The notes: generated by a model from the letters alone, not told the origin. Counted from the first letter of the stretch, positions 25,100-34,454 are shown. The stretch: 45,208 bases of DNA from Polyangium jinanense (GCF_028435365.1 NZ_JAGTJJ010000078.1:1-45208); one strand, 5' to 3'. Made by a program: numbers and translations.

Positions 25100-26260
25100 T
25101 CACGTCACCTCGACGTAGGTCGCGGGCCGGGGCTGCTTTTCCGCCAGAAAACACGGGAGCTCGACGATGGATCGGGTCCCCTCGGGGGAGGATTCGAGCC
25201 GCAGGGCGGCGCCCTCGTATTTGAGCTCGAGGCGCCTCCGGACCGAGCGCAGGCCGAACGCGCCGGAGCGTGGGGGCGCCTGGGGGATTCCGGGGCCGTT
25301 GTCCTCGATCGTGCAGACGAGGCGCGCGGCGGCTTCGTTTTCGGCGGGGGTCACGACGGCGCGAACGAGCACGGTTCCGCCGCCGCCGCGCCTCCGCAGG
25401 GCTCCATGCTTGACGGCATTCTCGACGAGCGGCTGGAGGAGGAGTCGCGGGAGGAGGGCGTTCTCGGCGGGGCTCTCGATCTCCCACTGGAAGCGGAGGG
25501 ATCCGGCGTGGCGCGATTCGAGGATGTCGGCATAACGGCGGAGCCACGCGATCTCCTCGTCGAGCGTCTGCATCTCGTCGGCGTCGTGGAGTGCGTCGCG
25601 GAGGAGATCCCCGAGGCAAGCGAGGAGGCGGCGAGCTTCGCGGGGATCCTGCGTGACGAGGCCGGCGATGGCGTTGAGGGTGTTCAGGAGGAAATGGGGC
25701 TCGAGCTGGGCGCGCAGATGCGCGAGCTCGGCGGCCGCGCGGAGCTTTTCGGCTTCGAGCTTGAGCTTTTCGGTTTCGAGGGCACGGAGGCGCGCATCCT
25801 CGGCCGCGAAGGGATACACGAACGCGAGGGCCCAGACGGCGCACATGATGAGGCCATAGACAACACCAAAGGCCGCGAGGATGCTGTAGGGGGCCCTGCG
25901 CTCGGGCTGCATGCCGAGGCTCGGGAAGCTCAGGGCCACGTAGACGATGGCCAAGGTGGACGTCGCGCCGACGACGGCGGCGACGAGGAGGCTGACGAGG
26001 AGGGTTCGCCCCGAGGCAAGTCGTCTCCGCGTGGCCCAATGGAAGCTGGCGGAGAGGGCAAACATGAGGAGAGGGATGGTGACGAGGAGGAATGTAATGC
26101 GGAGGGCGATGTCGCTTTCGGGCTGGCGGCTGACGGCGGAGGGGAGGATCTGGAGGACCATGACGCCGAAGACGACGGCGGTGCCGACGGCCCAGCGTCT
26201 CCAGCCGAAGAATTGGGTGTAGAGCGGGGAGGTGCTCACCACGTTGTCGGGCTCGCGCAT
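25100..26260 (-). CDS. LytS-type sensor histidine kinase
   Basis: 386 residues. Four transmembrane helices (about 24-44, 53-73, 86-112, 125-150) precede a short coiled coil (153-182) and the His_kinase (PF06580) domain: LRAQLEPHFLLNTLNAI, with phospho-acceptor H189 and N193. The ATPase domain has VENAVKHGALRR (N-box) and DNGPGIPQAPP. This class usually pairs with a LytTR response regulator; none is adjacent. The four-PAS kinase ends upstream on the same strand with a 30-bp gap to the start here, suggesting co-transcription of the two kinases. Confidence 0.92.
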   Translation of the reverse strand: MREPDNVVSTSPLYTQFFGWRRWAVGTAVVFGVMVLQILPSAVSRQPESDIALRITFLLVTIPLLMFALSASFHWATRRRLASGRTLLVSLLVAAVVGATSTLAIVYVALSFPSLGMQPERRAPYSILAAFGVVYGLIMCAVWALAFVYPFAAEDARLRALETEKLKLEAEKLRAAAELAHLRAQLEPHFLLNTLNAIAGLVTQDPREARRLLACLGDLLRDALHDADEMQTLDEEIAWLRRYADILESRHAGSLRFQWEIESPAENALLPRLLLQPLVENAVKHGALRRRGGGGTVLVRAVVTPAENEAAARLVCTIEDNGPGIPQAPPRSGAFGLRSVRRRLELKYEGAALRLESSPEGTRSIVELPCFLAEKQPRPATYVEVT

Positions 26261-26290
26261 GACGGGAGAGTAGACTGGCGGGGCCCCGGT

Positions 26291-29200
26291 TCAAGCGCTG
26301 GCGCTCCATCTTGCAGACTCGGCCGTCGGCACGGTGAAATGGAACGCGCTGCCATGTCCAGGTTTGCTCTCGACCCAGATCCTCCCGCCATGCGCCTCGA
26401 CGATCCCCTTGGCGATCGCCAGACCCAACCCTGACCCGAGCCTCGCGGTCTCCTTGGCCTGCCAGTAACGCTCGAAGAGGTGGGGCATCTGCGCCTCGGG
26501 GATGCCAGGGCCGGTATCCGAAACGCAGACTTCGATGTTGCGCCCCGAATGACGGGCGTGGACCGTGACGATCCCCCCTTCCGGCGTGAACTTGATCGCA
26601 TTGCCCAAGAGATTCGAGAGGACCTGCATGATCCGATCGTGATCCGCGAGGATTCGCGGGAGGTCGGGCTCGAGCTCCTGCACGACGTGAATCGACCTCG
26701 CCGCGCTGAGGGCCTCGATGGATTCGCAACAGATGTCGATGATCGCCCGAACATCATGGACGTCGGGCTCGACGGTGAAGGTCCCCGACTGGATCTTGGC
26801 AAAATCCAGAATGCTCATGATCAACCGTTGCATGACCATGGCCGAGCGGTCGACGCTGTCCGCTATCTTCGACAACCGAGCCTTTACCTCCGGATCGATG
26901 GTGCGAAGTTTCTTCAGCAAACGCGCGTTCATGAGGATGGCCGCGAGCGGGTTTTTCAGATCGTGCGACACGATGGCCACGACGTCTTCCCGCGTTCGAA
27001 TCGCCTCACGGAGCTGTGTTTCGATGTTCTTTCGCGCCGTGACGTCGCGGATGATCGCGGTGACCTGCAGCTCGCCGTCGACGATCCCCGGGCTCAGGGA
27101 AACGTCGATGGGAAACTCGCTCCCGTCTCTTCGTGCCGCGTAAAGATCGAGGCCCGCGCCCATCGGACGAGCGTGAGGATCCGTGACGTATTCGGTCCTG
27201 TGACCGACGTGCCGTCCCCTGCACCGCTCGGGGAGCAACATCTCCACCGGCTGCTCGATCACCTCTTCAGGCTCGTAGCCGAACAGAGATTCGATTTGCT
27301 TGTTCACGAGCTTGATGCGCCCCCGGGCATCGACCACCACGATCCCGTCGTGCGCGCTCTCCACGAGGCTTCGATAGCGCCTCTCGGCGACCTCACGCGC
27401 GCGCTCCGCCCGTTTTCGCGCGCTGATGTCGCGAACGAAGCTCAAGAGCCTCCCGTCCGGGCAGAATTTGGCGCTGATCTCGACCGGCAGGTAATGACCG
27501 TCCTTCTTCCGCAGGTCCCATTCGGCGACGTCGACGGTTCCAGGCTCGGAGAGGCGCCTCGTGGCCGCCTCGAAACGCGACGTGGCGTCGGGTGGAATCA
27601 TGTCGAGGAGCGCTGTCCCGACGAGCTCGTCCCTGGAAAAACCAAGCATCCCGCATCCTGCGCCATTCACGTCGATGCAGCGCCCCTCCGTGTCGGTGAC
27701 GAAGATCCCGTCGGCCGCGAGCTCGACGAGATCGCGATACCTCTGCTCGCTGCGCCGGAGAGCCTCCTCGCTCGTTCTCTTTGCAGTGATGTCCTCGTAC
27801 ACCGCGACGAGGACGAGCCCGTGCTCGGGGTGGCAGAACTGCGACGCCGTGGCCCGACACCAGAACGGCGTTCCGTCCTTCCGAACGTTCTGGATCTCGT
27901 AGGTCCCGACGTTTTGCGCGAGAATGGTCGACACGAGCCGGCGCGCGACCTCCTGCGAGCCTCCGGGGACGTCTTCGGAATTCAGGATCGAGACGTGCCT
28001 CCCGATGAGCTCTCCGGGGGCATATCCGAACATGGCTTCGAACTTAGGATTGGCGTGAACGATCGACCCATCGGAGGCCTTCACGAGGCACGCTCCTTCG
28101 GCCATGTTGTGCAGGATCTCCGCTTGAAGAGCCACCTGCTGTGTGCGCTGCTCGACCCGCCTCTCGAGCTCCGCGTTGGCCTCTTTCAGCGCCTCTTCCG
28201 CGAGCTTTCTCTGCGTGATGTCCTCGACGAACATCAGAATTCCGCCGATCGCGTCGCCGTCCTCGTGCCAGGGACGAACCTCCCACCGAATCCATGTGAT
28301 GGTGCCATTGGCTCGCTCGAAACGATCCTCTTCGCAGCGCTCGACCGCGCCGGCGAGACAGCGACGGTGCACCTCTTTCCAGCGTTCTGGTACCTCGGGG
28401 AAGACCTCGTAATGAGTCTTGCCGACGCATTCCACCTTCTCCAGGCGAAAGTCGGAGATCCATCGACGGCTCACCCAGAGGTACTTCATGTCGCGATCGA
28501 ACATCGCGACGGCTCCGGAGGCGTGGTCGATCATGAGCTTCAGGTGATAGGCGGCCTTCTCCCGCGCATCGTCCAGTCGATTGAGCTTCTCCGAGGTCCG
28601 CCATATGATGGCGGACAGGATCGTCGTTCCGAATGCGACGACGACCGCGAGCGAGAAGCTCAGATCGAAGAACTGGCGGGTCCCCCCGAGCTGAACGAGG
28701 AGGCCCAGCATCACCAGCGTCAGGATGGACGCTGGCAAAAGTCGTTTTGCCAAGAGGCCACCGGACTTGTCGCTCACGAAAACGGACATGACACCGACGT
28801 GAGGTCGAGCGAAAAGCAGGCCGAGCGAGAGCAGCGTGAACGCAACTTCGGTGTGGATCGCCACGCTGGAGTGGTAGAAAACCGCGGCCATGACGCGGGC
28901 GTCGTAAAGAAATCTCAAGAGACCCAGCATGGAGAGGAACAGGCAGAGGAGAATGGGGACTTGCCACATCCAACTCCGGCGCTTGGAGAGCTGCATGGCG
29001 ATGAGCGAAAGGCCCAGCGACATGAATTTCAGAGCCGTGATCGGCGCCATTCGCCCCGGCGGGGTCTGAAATGAGGTGGATTCCCGATCGGCGACGAGCG
29101 CCTCGTCGATACGAAGATCGAGCCCCCCCAGGTACTCGGCGAGCGTCGCGGCGCCCAGGCACGTCACGAGGCCTCCGCAGAGCAAGAGGAGAATGTATCT

Positions 29201-29458
29201 CTCTTTCGAGCGAACCTTGGCCGTTTCCTCGGCGTGAAGCACGAGGAGGGCGAGCCCCATCGACGCGAAGGAAGCTGCCGTGTTCACCTTCATCGCCGGG
29301 TAGCGCATCACCATGCGCTTCAGCACCTCCACATCGAAGGCCCAGCCCATCATCACGAGCACCGCGATCACGAGCACGACCCCCCCGAGTGCCATCGACG
29401 CTCTCTGGTAGGATGAGACGAGCCGGCTGCAAGATTCGGTGTCGCCCTTCGTGCCCAT
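26291..29458 (-). CDS. Membrane sensor histidine kinase with four PAS domains
   Basis: 1055 residues. The N-terminal third is polytopic, about eight helices in residues 22-300 (ALGGVVLVIAVLVMMGWAF first), resembling MASE-like integral sensory domains. Then come four PAS/PAC modules, each opening with a recognisable stretch (LMIDHASGAVAMFDRD, LHNMAEGACLVKASDG, LVELAADGIFVTDTEG, LVESAHDGIVVVDARG). HisKA follows with H832 (IVSHDLKNPLAAIL), then HATPase with N-box LLGNAIKFTPEGG and DTGPGIPEAQMP. No receiver or output domain. Start at the ATG 29458 with a GGGAGAGGG ribosome site; the frame extends to 29506. It probably integrates a membrane signal with cytosolic redox or ligand cues. Confidence 0.92.
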   Translation of the reverse strand: MGTKGDTESCSRLVSSYQRASMALGGVVLVIAVLVMMGWAFDVEVLKRMVMRYPAMKVNTAASFASMGLALLVLHAEETAKVRSKERYILLLLCGGLVTCLGAATLAEYLGGLDLRIDEALVADRESTSFQTPPGRMAPITALKFMSLGLSLIAMQLSKRRSWMWQVPILLCLFLSMLGLLRFLYDARVMAAVFYHSSVAIHTEVAFTLLSLGLLFARPHVGVMSVFVSDKSGGLLAKRLLPASILTLVMLGLLVQLGGTRQFFDLSFSLAVVVAFGTTILSAIIWRTSEKLNRLDDAREKAAYHLKLMIDHASGAVAMFDRDMKYLWVSRRWISDFRLEKVECVGKTHYEVFPEVPERWKEVHRRCLAGAVERCEEDRFERANGTITWIRWEVRPWHEDGDAIGGILMFVEDITQRKLAEEALKEANAELERRVEQRTQQVALQAEILHNMAEGACLVKASDGSIVHANPKFEAMFGYAPGELIGRHVSILNSEDVPGGSQEVARRLVSTILAQNVGTYEIQNVRKDGTPFWCRATASQFCHPEHGLVLVAVYEDITAKRTSEEALRRSEQRYRDLVELAADGIFVTDTEGRCIDVNGAGCGMLGFSRDELVGTALLDMIPPDATSRFEAATRRLSEPGTVDVAEWDLRKKDGHYLPVEISAKFCPDGRLLSFVRDISARKRAERAREVAERRYRSLVESAHDGIVVVDARGRIKLVNKQIESLFGYEPEEVIEQPVEMLLPERCRGRHVGHRTEYVTDPHARPMGAGLDLYAARRDGSEFPIDVSLSPGIVDGELQVTAIIRDVTARKNIETQLREAIRTREDVVAIVSHDLKNPLAAILMNARLLKKLRTIDPEVKARLSKIADSVDRSAMVMQRLIMSILDFAKIQSGTFTVEPDVHDVRAIIDICCESIEALSAARSIHVVQELEPDLPRILADHDRIMQVLSNLLGNAIKFTPEGGIVTVHARHSGRNIEVCVSDTGPGIPEAQMPHLFERYWQAKETARLGSGLGLAIAKGIVEAHGGRIWVESKPGHGSAFHFTVPTAESARWSASA

Positions 29459-29873
29459 CCCCTCTCCCCCTCGCAATGAACTGCTGCTCCAGCTATCCAG
29501 GAACACGGTTGTCGTCCGCGCGACAGCGAAAGGACGATCGCTGCCGTGCGAAGAACACGGTCAGCCCGCCCGTTTCCTCGCCGGGACCCATCCGGACCAC
29601 CGGAGACCAGCGCTCGAGCGCCGCAGGCCGCTCGGGTCTCGTACGGAGGTTTTGGGGTCGCTTCGACATGACCGGTACGGTATGTCGTAGCACGTCGGTC
29701 GTTGTCGTATCGCCGATTTGCCCGCTTCTGGGGCGCGGATGCGCTTGCTGGCGATAGCGGGACGGTTCAGGTCGCTGCTCTGCGCGACGTTGGGGAGGAC
29801 GATTCCGCTCGCTTGGCAGGCATCGGAGCAGACGAGGCGACTGCGGGAGAACGAGGACGCCGAAGGGCCGACG
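29459..29873. other. Gene-free gap upstream of the four-PAS kinase
   Basis: 415 bp between the kinase start codon and the end of the MopE-like lipoprotein gene. No frame looks coding and no strong repeat is evident. It should hold the promoter of the kinase operon. Confidence 0.5.
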
Positions 29874-30842
29874 TCAGTTCGGCGTTGGAATGGTCACTTG
29901 ACAGTTCTTCGCGGGCGTCAACCACTTGATCGCATTCAGCCAGAACAGCTCGAGTTGGTATTCCGGGTGCTCCGTCCATTCACTGTCGTACGTGATCCAT
30001 TCGTCGCCCCACATGAGCACGTGACCGCTGCCCACTTCCTGGGCCTTGAGCAGGTCGTACCCTTGTTCCGTGGCGAGCGTCTGCCCCGTCCCCTCGACCG
30101 GATACCCATTGTCGACGCCGATCCTCGTCACGCCGTTCGTCACGGGATGGGTCACCCAGTTCGTGACGGGGATGGTCGCTTCCCCGTTCTTCGGGAGAAT
30201 TTGCTGCGCGCCATAGCTCATGGCGAAGGCTCCGAGCAACGTATTCACGTTCGTCCGCTCGGTGGGGTCGGCATACCCGATGAGCGTCATGAAGCCGCCC
30301 CCCGCCTTGACCCACTCGCTCAAGGCCTCGACCTCGGCGGCCGAATACGTCCGGCCGAGCTCGCTCAGATTCTGCGCCACGATGACCTGATATTTGTCGA
30401 GCAGGTCCTTCGTGAGCACCTGGTCGTTCAGGGAGACGGCCCCGTTGTCGCTTCGGGCGTCGAGCCACGAGGCGAACACGTCCCCATTGCCCCAGACGCC
30501 GGCCAGCCCGAGCGTCGCGATGCGCAGACAATCGCAGATGCCGTCGTTGCCCACGTCGACGTTGTCGATCGTCCCGTCGTTGTCGTTGTCGATGCCGTCG
30601 CAAACCTCGGTCCCGCCGCCGCCACCCCCCGTGCCATTCCCCGCGCCCCCACTTCCGACGAAAGCTCCCCCGACGTTGTCGCCGCCTTGTCCGGCGCCGC
30701 CTTGTCCGGCACCACCTTGTCCCGTACCGGTCGCGCTCGAGCTTGCGCCCGATCCGCCGGTCGATGTCCCGCTGCCTTGTCCGCAGCCAGAGGCGAGCAC
30801 GAAAATGACGGTGGCGAGCTGAAGGGCATAAGAACGTTGCAT
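29874..30842 (-). CDS. MopE-like lipoprotein with ThuA/GATase-like domain
   Basis: 322 residues. Lipobox V-L-A-S-G-C with lipidated Cys20. A Gly/Ser/Thr-rich spacer (21-77) includes GQGGAGQGGAGQGG repeats. A Cys-Asp motif EVCDGIDNDNDGTIDN (79-94) matches the MopE-type putative metal-binding motif common in myxobacterial surface proteins. The remaining alpha/beta region (about 105-310: KYQVIVAQNLSELG, GGGFMTLIGYADP, HVLMWGDEW) resembles the flavodoxin-like/ThuA class-I amidotransferase fold, without a clear catalytic Cys triad. Likely a surface or periplasmic protein of unknown job. Divergent from the cytochrome gene, 128 bp apart; a TATAAT-like sequence lies at 30851-30856 in the shared region. 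Confidence 0.7.
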   Translation of the reverse strand: MQRSYALQLATVIFVLASGCGQGSGTSTGGSGASSSATGTGQGGAGQGGAGQGGDNVGGAFVGSGGAGNGTGGGGGGTEVCDGIDNDNDGTIDNVDVGNDGICDCLRIATLGLAGVWGNGDVFASWLDARSDNGAVSLNDQVLTKDLLDKYQVIVAQNLSELGRTYSAAEVEALSEWVKAGGGFMTLIGYADPTERTNVNTLLGAFAMSYGAQQILPKNGEATIPVTNWVTHPVTNGVTRIGVDNGYPVEGTGQTLATEQGYDLLKAQEVGSGHVLMWGDEWITYDSEWTEHPEYQLELFWLNAIKWLTPAKNCQVTIPTPN

Positions 30843-30970
30843 TCCCGTAGTATAATCGGTCGTGCGTCCGGCGCGCAATCCCGATTCGGGGCAAGGGTCG
30901 TGCTGTCCTCCGAAGCAGCAGCATGCTCGGGCCTCCTGCTCTCTTGCCCCCGCGCGAAAGCTCGGCGAGC

Positions 30971-33184
30971 ATGCCTTCCATGCGCAGGCAGAGCGCCCTC
31001 CTCGGCACCGTCCTCCTCTCATCGCTCGTCCTGGCGATTTCCTGCGCTCCTTCCAGCGGCACTCCCGATCCGCCCCCGAAGACCGCAGCTCCCGCGGACG
31101 ATCCCACCCGCGCCCGCATCTTCGCCACCTTGCCTCAATCCAAGCTCGAGCTCGCCCCGGCCGAGACCGTCCTGAAAGGAAAACACCGCGGCAAGGAGAT
31201 GGCGGATGGCAGCGAGTGCGAGGGGTGCCACGCCGACGTCGCCGCTGCCTTCCGCGGCAGCGCGCATGCGTTCGCTTCGTTCAACAACCCGGTTTACCGG
31301 GCCGCCGTCGATCGGTTCCGCGCCGACGTCGACCACGCGAAGAGCAAGTTCTGCGGCGGTTGTCACGACATCTCCCTCCTCGTCGACGGCGGCATGGACA
31401 AGGCCATCGAGCCCTCGGATACCCGCGCCCACGCCGGGATCGGGTGCCGCACGTGCCACGGCATCGAGGAGGCGCGCATCGATGGAAACGGGAGTTATAC
31501 GCTCACCGCCGAGCCGTTCCCCCTGCCCACGAAGGGCGACCCGAGGAGCATCGCCGCGCATAAAGCCCGCGCCGCGAGCCCCGCGCTCCGGACGACCGCG
31601 CTCTGCGCGAGCTGCCATCGGGCCTTCTTGAACGAGGGGACCGGGAACGCGCATCACCTCATCGGGCAGGACGACATGACGCCGTGGCAACAATCGGTGT
31701 TTGCCGGCTCGCGCGTGCACGCCCTCGACGAGGAAGTGCCCGAGCAGGATTGCCGGGGCTGCCATATGCCGCGGATCCGCGCCGACCGGGGAGATCCCGC
31801 GGCGAAGGACGGGAAGATCGCATCGCACGCATTTCTCGGTGGGCATACGTGGCTCGCGGCCATCCGGAAGGATCCGGACGTCCTCGCGAAGACACGCGCT
31901 TTCCTCGAAGGATCCGTCTCCATCGATATCGCCGCCGTCATCGGCGCGGATGGGCATCGGACGCTGCCCGCGGACGGGGCGCCCATGGCCGCGGGCGAGC
32001 GGGTCGTGCTCGCCGTGGCGCTGCGCAATGAACGCGTCGGGCACAGGTTCCCCGGCGGGACGATGGACGCGGCGGATGCGTGGGTCGAGGTCGAGGTGCG
32101 GGACGCGAACGGCGCGCTCGTGGCCGAGGCGGGGCTCGAGCACGAGGCGACGGGCGACGATCCGACGGCGCATCGGCTGCGCGCATTGCAGGTCGGCGAC
32201 GATGGAAAACCGCGGCTCGAACGGCAGACGGAGCAATTTCGGGCGCCGGTCTTCAATCACACGATCCCGCCGCGGGGCGCACAGGTCGTCGAATACGGGC
32301 TCGAAACGCCCGTCGGCGTGGCGTTCCCGCTCCGGGTGATTGCGCGATTGCGGCACCGGACGCGGAGCCTGCCGGTGTTTCACGCGGCGTGCGAGGCGTC
32401 GAAGAGCGAGCGCGGGAAGGCGTTCCGCGCCGCGGGATTCGATCTCGACGGCTGCACGCCCGAGCCCGTGACGAAGGTGGCCGAGACCGAGGTATGGATC
32501 GGTCCGGGATCGGCCGGGCGGAAGCCGGAGAAACCGGGCAAGCCGACGTGGCGAAGGCTCTACGATCACGGGCTTGGGATGATCGGGGCGCTCCAGGAGC
32601 GGCGCGACGAGGCCGGGCCGAGCCTGGTCGCGGCGCTTGCGGAGGCCGAGGCCACGGGGGAGGCGCGGCCAAAGGCGGTGGTGATGGCGGCGCTCGCCTT
32701 GCTCGCGAGTCGGCAAGGGCGCGTGGACGAGGCCATGGGTTGGCTCGACAAGCTCGCGCCACTCGCGCCGGATCACCCGGCGATTCCGTATCTGCGCGGC
32801 GAGGCGCTCTCGCAGGTATGGCGATTCGAGAAGGCGGCGCCGCCGCTCGCCGAGGCGGCCGAGCGCGCGCCGGGCGATGACGCGGCATGGGTGATGCTCG
32901 CCGTCGCGCGGGGGAGCGCGGCCGATGCGCGGGGCGCGCTTTGGGCGGCGCGGCGAGGGCTCGTGGTGCAGCCGCGGGATCACGATCTTTTGCGCGTGCA
33001 GGCGCTCTCGCTCGCGGCGCTGTCGGCGCCCGAGGCCGAGGTTTCGGCGGCGTGGGAGGCGTGGCAGAAGGTGCGGCCCGCGGACGTGATCCCGCGGGTG
33101 AAGGCGAAATGCAGCCGCGACGTGCCCGGATGCGCGCTCGAGCGGAGCCCGGTGCACGTGCATCCGCTTCGAATGCGGCGTTAG
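30971..33184 (+). CDS. Five-heme cytochrome c lipoprotein with C-terminal TPR-like region
   Basis: 737 residues. Lipoprotein signal with lipobox L-A-I-S-C (Cys25). Five CXXCH heme-binding motifs lie at 83-87 (CEGCH), 128-132 (CGGCH), 159-163 (CRTCH), 212-216 (CASCH) and 261-265 (CRGCH), spaced as in the multiheme cytochrome c554/perilipid-type family. A beta-rich domain follows (about 330-500, with N-E-R-V-G-H-R-F-P-G-G). The end is a helical repeat region (about 540-730) with TPR-like A-L-L-A-S-R-Q-G-R-V-D-E-A-M-G-W-L segments. It should be anchored in a membrane facing the periplasm and carry electrons; the partner reductase is not in this window. An in-frame ATG at 30980 is an alternative start. 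Confidence 0.88.
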   Translation: MPSMRRQSALLGTVLLSSLVLAISCAPSSGTPDPPPKTAAPADDPTRARIFATLPQSKLELAPAETVLKGKHRGKEMADGSECEGCHADVAAAFRGSAHAFASFNNPVYRAAVDRFRADVDHAKSKFCGGCHDISLLVDGGMDKAIEPSDTRAHAGIGCRTCHGIEEARIDGNGSYTLTAEPFPLPTKGDPRSIAAHKARAASPALRTTALCASCHRAFLNEGTGNAHHLIGQDDMTPWQQSVFAGSRVHALDEEVPEQDCRGCHMPRIRADRGDPAAKDGKIASHAFLGGHTWLAAIRKDPDVLAKTRAFLEGSVSIDIAAVIGADGHRTLPADGAPMAAGERVVLAVALRNERVGHRFPGGTMDAADAWVEVEVRDANGALVAEAGLEHEATGDDPTAHRLRALQVGDDGKPRLERQTEQFRAPVFNHTIPPRGAQVVEYGLETPVGVAFPLRVIARLRHRTRSLPVFHAACEASKSERGKAFRAAGFDLDGCTPEPVTKVAETEVWIGPGSAGRKPEKPGKPTWRRLYDHGLGMIGALQERRDEAGPSLVAALAEAEATGEARPKAVVMAALALLASRQGRVDEAMGWLDKLAPLAPDHPAIPYLRGEALSQVWRFEKAAPPLAEAAERAPGDDAAWVMLAVARGSAADARGALWAARRGLVVQPRDHDLLRVQALSLAALSAPEAEVSAAWEAWQKVRPADVIPRVKAKCSRDVPGCALERSPVHVHPLRMRR

Positions 33185-33293
33185 AATATCACCTCGAGCG
33201 AGAAATTCCGAGATTCCGCCGCCCACGCAGAGGATGCGGCCGTACTCGTTCGCGCGGCTCGGGCGTTGCATGCCTTCGCCTTGGAGGTGGAGA

Positions 33294-33812
33294 ATGCCGA
33301 TCTGGATGCAACGCAAGCTCGTGGGTGGGTTGGCTCTTCTCGCAGGGCTCGGTGCCTCGGGGCTTTGGCTTCGTTCGGCGATCGCGCAGCCGGAGGGATT
33401 CTCTTGGGTCTTCGGGATGAACGGTTACGTGCCTGCGGGTGCGATTCCCGGCGGCTCGGAGCCTGGGCGCGTTTTGTACATCTGCCACGGGTGGTACGAG
33501 GGAGGGCTGCACCCGGGAAAGATCGTGGGACAGAACTGCAACATCGGCTGGGGAGGGCGAGAAGTTCTCCTCAATGCGTACGAGGTCCTCGTGGGCGATC
33601 CGGGGCGCGTGCAGTGGGTCGACGCGAGCAACGGGTGGATCCCGCCAGGGGCTGTGTCGGGCGGTTACGAGTCCGGTCGTCCCAGTTTGTACATTTGCCG
33701 GGCGCAATACCGCGGCTGGCAACCCGGAAAGGTCGTGGGAGAAAACTGCAACTTCGGATATGGCGGAGACGAGAAGCTGTCCCCCTCCTACCAGGTCCTC
33801 ACCGCACACTAG
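33294..33812 (+). CDS. Secreted DM9/DUF3421 repeat protein
   Basis: 172 residues with a signal peptide (hydrophobic 8-24, cleavage near A-I-A-Q). Two DM9-type repeats follow: 35-100 (FSWVFGMNGYVPAGAIPGG, L-Y-I-C, N-C-N-I-G-W-G-G) and 105-172 (VQWVDASNGWIPPGAVSGG, L-Y-I-C, N-C-N-F-G-Y-G-G). In oysters and insects DM9 proteins are mannose-binding lectins; the bacterial role is unknown and a sugar-binding role is inferred. Start at 33294 with GGAGGTGG at 33283-33290. Followed at once by a strong hairpin terminator that includes its stop codon. Confidence 0.85.
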   Translation: MPIWMQRKLVGGLALLAGLGASGLWLRSAIAQPEGFSWVFGMNGYVPAGAIPGGSEPGRVLYICHGWYEGGLHPGKIVGQNCNIGWGGREVLLNAYEVLVGDPGRVQWVDASNGWIPPGAVSGGYESGRPSLYICRAQYRGWQPGKVVGENCNFGYGGDEKLSPSYQVLTAH

Positions 33813-33855
33813 GACATCGATCGGTTTGCAACCGCTCGATGTCCTAGCTCTTTTG
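33809..33855 (+). terminator. Intrinsic terminator of the DM9 gene
   Basis: CTAGGACATCGA and its exact complement (33836-33847) enclose an inner CGGTT/AACCG stem with a TGC loop; a CTCTTTTG run follows. The stop codon TAG lies inside the 5' arm. A classic rho-independent design. Confidence 0.85.
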
Positions 33856-33856
33856 T

Positions 33857-33970
33857 CCCGAGGGGGACGCCTCGCGTCCCCCTCTCGTCCGGGCAAAGCC
33901 CGGCCGATTCACCCCCCGAGGGAAGATCGCTTCGCGATCTTCCGAGCATCGAACCGGTCGATGCTCTAGG
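33857..33970. repeat. Dispersed hairpin element family 2, copy B
   Basis: Matches 2745-2857 in the same orientation. Hairpins: 33861-33883 (AGGGGGACGC, loop ctc), 33889-33903 (CCGGGC, loop aaa), 33921-33943 (GGAAGATCGC, loop ttc) and 33944-33966 (GAGCATCGA, loop accgg). Compared with copy A, hairpin 3 shows a C-G to A-T stem change with pairing kept, and hairpin 4 has an unrelated stem that still pairs perfectly. Relative to the neighbouring gene it is reversed from copy A, so it is unlikely to be only a one-way terminator. Confidence 0.8.
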
Positions 33971-34032
33971 GGCTTGCTGCCATCGGTCGCCTCCAGCGCG
34001 TGGCGCGCGGCGCGCATCGCTACGCGAGGCGC

Positions 34033-34247
34033 GTCCACGTCGTGGCGGAGGGCGCGGAAACGTGACGCGAGGCACGTCCACGTCGTGGCGGAGGGCGCGG
34101 AAACGTGGCGCGAGGCGCGTCCACGTCGTGGCGGAGGGCGCGGAAACGTGACGCGAGGCGCGTCCACGTCGTGGCGGAGGGTGCGGAAACGTGACGCGAG
34201 GCACGTCCACGTCGTGGCGGAGGGCGCGGAAACGTGGCGTGACGCGT
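34033..34247. repeat. 43-bp minisatellite array 2
   Basis: Five head-to-tail units start at 34033, 34076, 34119, 34162 and 34205, exactly 43 bp apart; a degenerate sixth begins at 34248. Each unit contains the palindrome CCACGTCGTGG and GGCGGAGGGCGCGGAAACGT. Units differ only by one or two transitions. No spacers, so not a CRISPR. Frames through the array produce repetitive peptides on both strands, which I regard as shadows. DNA between 34290 and 34455 shows nothing further. Confidence 0.9.
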
Positions 34248-34454
34248 GTCCGCGCCATGGCCGCGCGACGGGCAACGATGCCGCGCCCTCGTCCATCCCG
34301 TGCGGCGCGCTCGCGTAGCGATGCGCGACGCGCGCCACGTGCCAACCACCGCCCGCGCCACGAACCGAACCACTCGACGATCACGCGGCCATAATGCGTG
34401 CTCTCGCGCACTCACGACGTGGAGAGCGGGGGCGAGACGGCGGGCGGGGCGTAG

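Noticed and set aside
34033..34247. Possible CRISPR array or repetitive protein gene
   Set aside because: Head-to-tail without spacers, and frames on both strands yield equally repetitive peptides.
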